Shown here: in pieces, positions 5,793 through 7,493 of the stretch | Layout: each line of letters opens with the position of its first letter | How positions within the stretch are numbered: the first letter of the stretch is position 1 | Origin: Sulfurimonas sp. UBA6792 | GTDB lineage: Bacteria > Campylobacterota > Campylobacteria > Campylobacterales > Sulfurimonadaceae | Assembly: GCA_002452425.1 (NCBI GenBank) | Contig: DKFQ01000110.1 | Location: 1,044-8,536 of the forward strand | DNA: 7,493 nt | Reading direction: 5' to 3' | Position numbers and translations under genes: made by a program | Notes under the pieces: generated by a model | Database searches by the model: none | What the model saw: only the letters and a program-made list of their open reading frames with translations | What the model was told of the DNA's origin: nothing

Positions 5793-7493
5793 TTATTCCT
5801 TATATGTGGGGAGAGAGATGCAAAAGCAGCTCCCTTTGTTTGGGGTGCTCTGTACGTCTATGGTTCCGCCATGAAGCGCTACGATTTTTTGCGAGATGGC
5901 TAGACCCAAACCTGTTCCTTTGATGGCTTGATTTTGATGCTCTTTTATCTGTGAGAAGGGCTCAAAAAGCAGGCTAATTTGCTCTTGTGTAAGCCCCACG
6001 CCCTCATCGCAGATAGTAAGAAGATGGTTTGATTCTTGCAGTTTGTAGCTGATGGTGATGGTCGTATGTGCCGCTGAAAACTTGATGGCATTGGAGAGGA
6101 TGTTGATGCATACCTGTTTGAAGAGCTGCTCATCGGCTCTTAGAGTACCCTCAAGACCCTCTTGAGAGAGTGCGATGCTCTTTTTTGCCGCTTCACCCTC
6201 AACAAGCAGAAGTACCTTTTGCATAAAAGTCTCAAGCGCAAACTCCTTGATGTGTAGCTCCATTTTGCCAGAATCGATTTTTGAAAAGTCCAAGATAGTG
6301 TTGACAAGCCCCAGAAGATGCACGCCTGAGAGGTGGATTTTTTCGATGTACTCGTTGCGCTTTTGCTCTGGTAAATCGCTCTTTGCTTTGATGATTTGTG
6401 AAAAACCTATAACAGCGTTGAGCGGTGTACGCAGCTCATGGCTCATGGTGTCCAAAAACGCACTCTTTGCTCTTTGTGCGCCAAGGGCCGCCTCTTTTGC
6501 GTTTTCTATCTCTGTGATGTCGATGCGTATCCCGATATACTCGACAACATTGCCATTTTTGTCGAGAATGGGGTTAATGACTGCTTTTGTCCAGTAGCTC
6601 TCTTTTGTTTTGGAGAGATTTTGTATCTCCCCAAACCACGGCTCTTTGCGCTCTTTGATGGTATGCCACATCTCTTTAAAAAGTGCTTTTGGGGTGGTGG
6701 GGTGTCTGATGATTTTGTGCGATTTGCCAATCACCTCTTCTCGCGAAAAACCAGAGATTTTGCAAAACTCATCATTGACATAGGTGATGTTGCCATGTGC
6801 GTTGGTTTTTGAGACGATAAAGCTTCTATCAACCGCTGATTTGTACTGCTCCAAAAGAGCCAAAGAGTCAAAATGCTCCTCGCTTAGTGCATTTGTGGAG
6901 GATAAAATCTTCTTTACTAGGGTAATGATAGTTGTGATGAGAAGCGCACAGAAGAGCAACAACAGCATCGCGATAAGGGTGAGTTGGTAGATGATCGCCT
7001 GAAGCTCACTTGCCACAAGCGTAGCGACATGTGCAAAGAGTGCATCTTCCATTTTTTTGAAAAAGTCTATCGTGCGGGTTGCCTCCTCAAACCATGCATC
7101 AGGCATAAGTGTGAGATGTTTTTGAGCAAGAGCCTCTTGGATAATCGCAAATGTTTTTTCTACCTTTGCATCTTGAAGATTTGCTTCAAAAGAGTTTAAA
7201 AACTCCTTAGGAACACTGTTTTTAAAACGCTCTAGCTCTGTGTTGTAAATCTTAAGCGACTCTTGAATGGTTATCTGCTCTCTTTGCTCAAATGCATCGT
7301 TGATAAAGCTTTGGTTGAGTGTCGCTCGGATGATGCCAAGTGCCTCTTTTGCTGTTGCAAGATAGACAAATGCCTGCATAAAGTTACGGTTTTGTCTCTC
7401 ATCCATAAGCGTAGGGATGGTAGAAGCGTAGGTAAGGAGCATGGCGATTTTGTGTGAGTAGTGCTCTTTGAGTGCATAGGGTGTTGTTTTTGC
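5793..7493 (-). CDS. Membrane sensor histidine kinase with NIT-like sensor and PAS domain, 5'-truncated by the window
   Basis: The frame stays open to the window edge: 17 more codons precede the Met at 7442, so 566 residues are visible and the true start lies outside. Numbering from that Met: residues 1-140 resemble a nitrate/nitrite-sensing (NIT) helical domain (RQNRNFMQAFVYLATAKEAL, IIRATLNQSF); ~148-175 is a membrane segment rich in Leu/Ile; ~200-310 is a PAS/PAC domain close to the Aer type (ITYVNDEFCKISGFSREEVIGK, IIRHPTTP, YWTKAVINPI, EYIGIRIDIT). The kinase core has MSHELRTPLNAVIGF with His335, INILSNAIKF (446-455), G1 DEGVGL (479-484) and G2 GTGLGLAI (509-516), and ends there with no receiver. 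A second membrane helix ahead of the NIT domain is expected but not visible. One base separates it from the next kinase gene, so they are co-transcribed. Ligand identity is inferred from the fold only. Confidence 0.9.
   Translation of the reverse strand, partial: AKTTPYALKEHYSHKIAMLLTYASTIPTLMDERQNRNFMQAFVYLATAKEALGIIRATLNQSFINDAFEQREQITIQESLKIYNTELERFKNSVPKEFLNSFEANLQDAKVEKTFAIIQEALAQKHLTLMPDAWFEEATRTIDFFKKMEDALFAHVATLVASELQAIIYQLTLIAMLLLLFCALLITTIITLVKKILSSTNALSEEHFDSLALLEQYKSAVDRSFIVSKTNAHGNITYVNDEFCKISGFSREEVIGKSHKIIRHPTTPKALFKEMWHTIKERKEPWFGEIQNLSKTKESYWTKAVINPILDKNGNVVEYIGIRIDITEIENAKEAALGAQRAKSAFLDTMSHELRTPLNAVIGFSQIIKAKSDLPEQKRNEYIEKIHLSGVHLLGLVNTILDFSKIDSGKMELHIKEFALETFMQKVLLLVEGEAAKKSIALSQEGLEGTLRADEQLFKQVCINILSNAIKFSAAHTTITISYKLQESNHLLTICDEGVGLTQEQISLLFEPFSQIKEHQNQAIKGTGLGLAISQKIVALHGGTIDVQSTPNKGSCFCISLPTYKE

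Noticed and set aside
7440..7442. Met at 7442 as the start of the NIT-PAS kinase
   Set aside because: The frame is open for 17 further codons to the window edge, and a membrane helix is expected ahead of the NIT domain, so the gene is simply truncated.

Overview
The window reads as a bacterial chromosome segment, most likely from a Campylobacterota member (Sulfurimonas/Sulfuricurvum-like). This is inferred from the moderate GC content, the pairing of NIT-type and globin-like sensor histidine kinases with an HDOD protein, and a RelE/ParE toxin of a type common in that phylum. The genus is not proven. Every gene I can support lies on the minus strand, so transcription runs from high to low coordinates.

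Right part (7493 to 1970): a compact signalling operon. It starts with a 5'-truncated membrane sensor kinase (NIT-like sensor, one visible membrane segment, Aer-like PAS, HisKA/HATPase). One base later comes a soluble hybrid kinase with a globin-like N-terminus and a C-terminal receiver. An HDOD-domain protein overlaps the hybrid kinase by 8 nt, and a Sel1-repeat protein follows after 32 bp. The two kinases have clearly related catalytic cores but unrelated sensors. Only the second carries a receiver, so the set looks like one pathway with two inputs and a shared phosphorelay, with HDOD and Sel1 proteins as likely downstream or scaffold partners.

Middle part (1966 to 1166): a low-GC island. 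It holds a two-gene type II toxin-antitoxin module, antitoxin first, overlapping the toxin by 8 nt. This is followed by a 269-bp structured element (1166-1434) made almost entirely of inverted repeats: 33-bp terminal arms enclosing two adjoining long hairpins. One arm supplies the toxin stop codon and the other supplies the ribE Shine-Dalgarno sequence.

Left part (1162 to 1): a complete riboflavin synthase gene (ribE), then a second and different palindromic element (430-546), then the start of a RecQ-family helicase that runs off the window. No RNA genes, CRISPR arrays or transposase genes were seen. The longest gene-free stretch is 1163-1431, which is the structured element.
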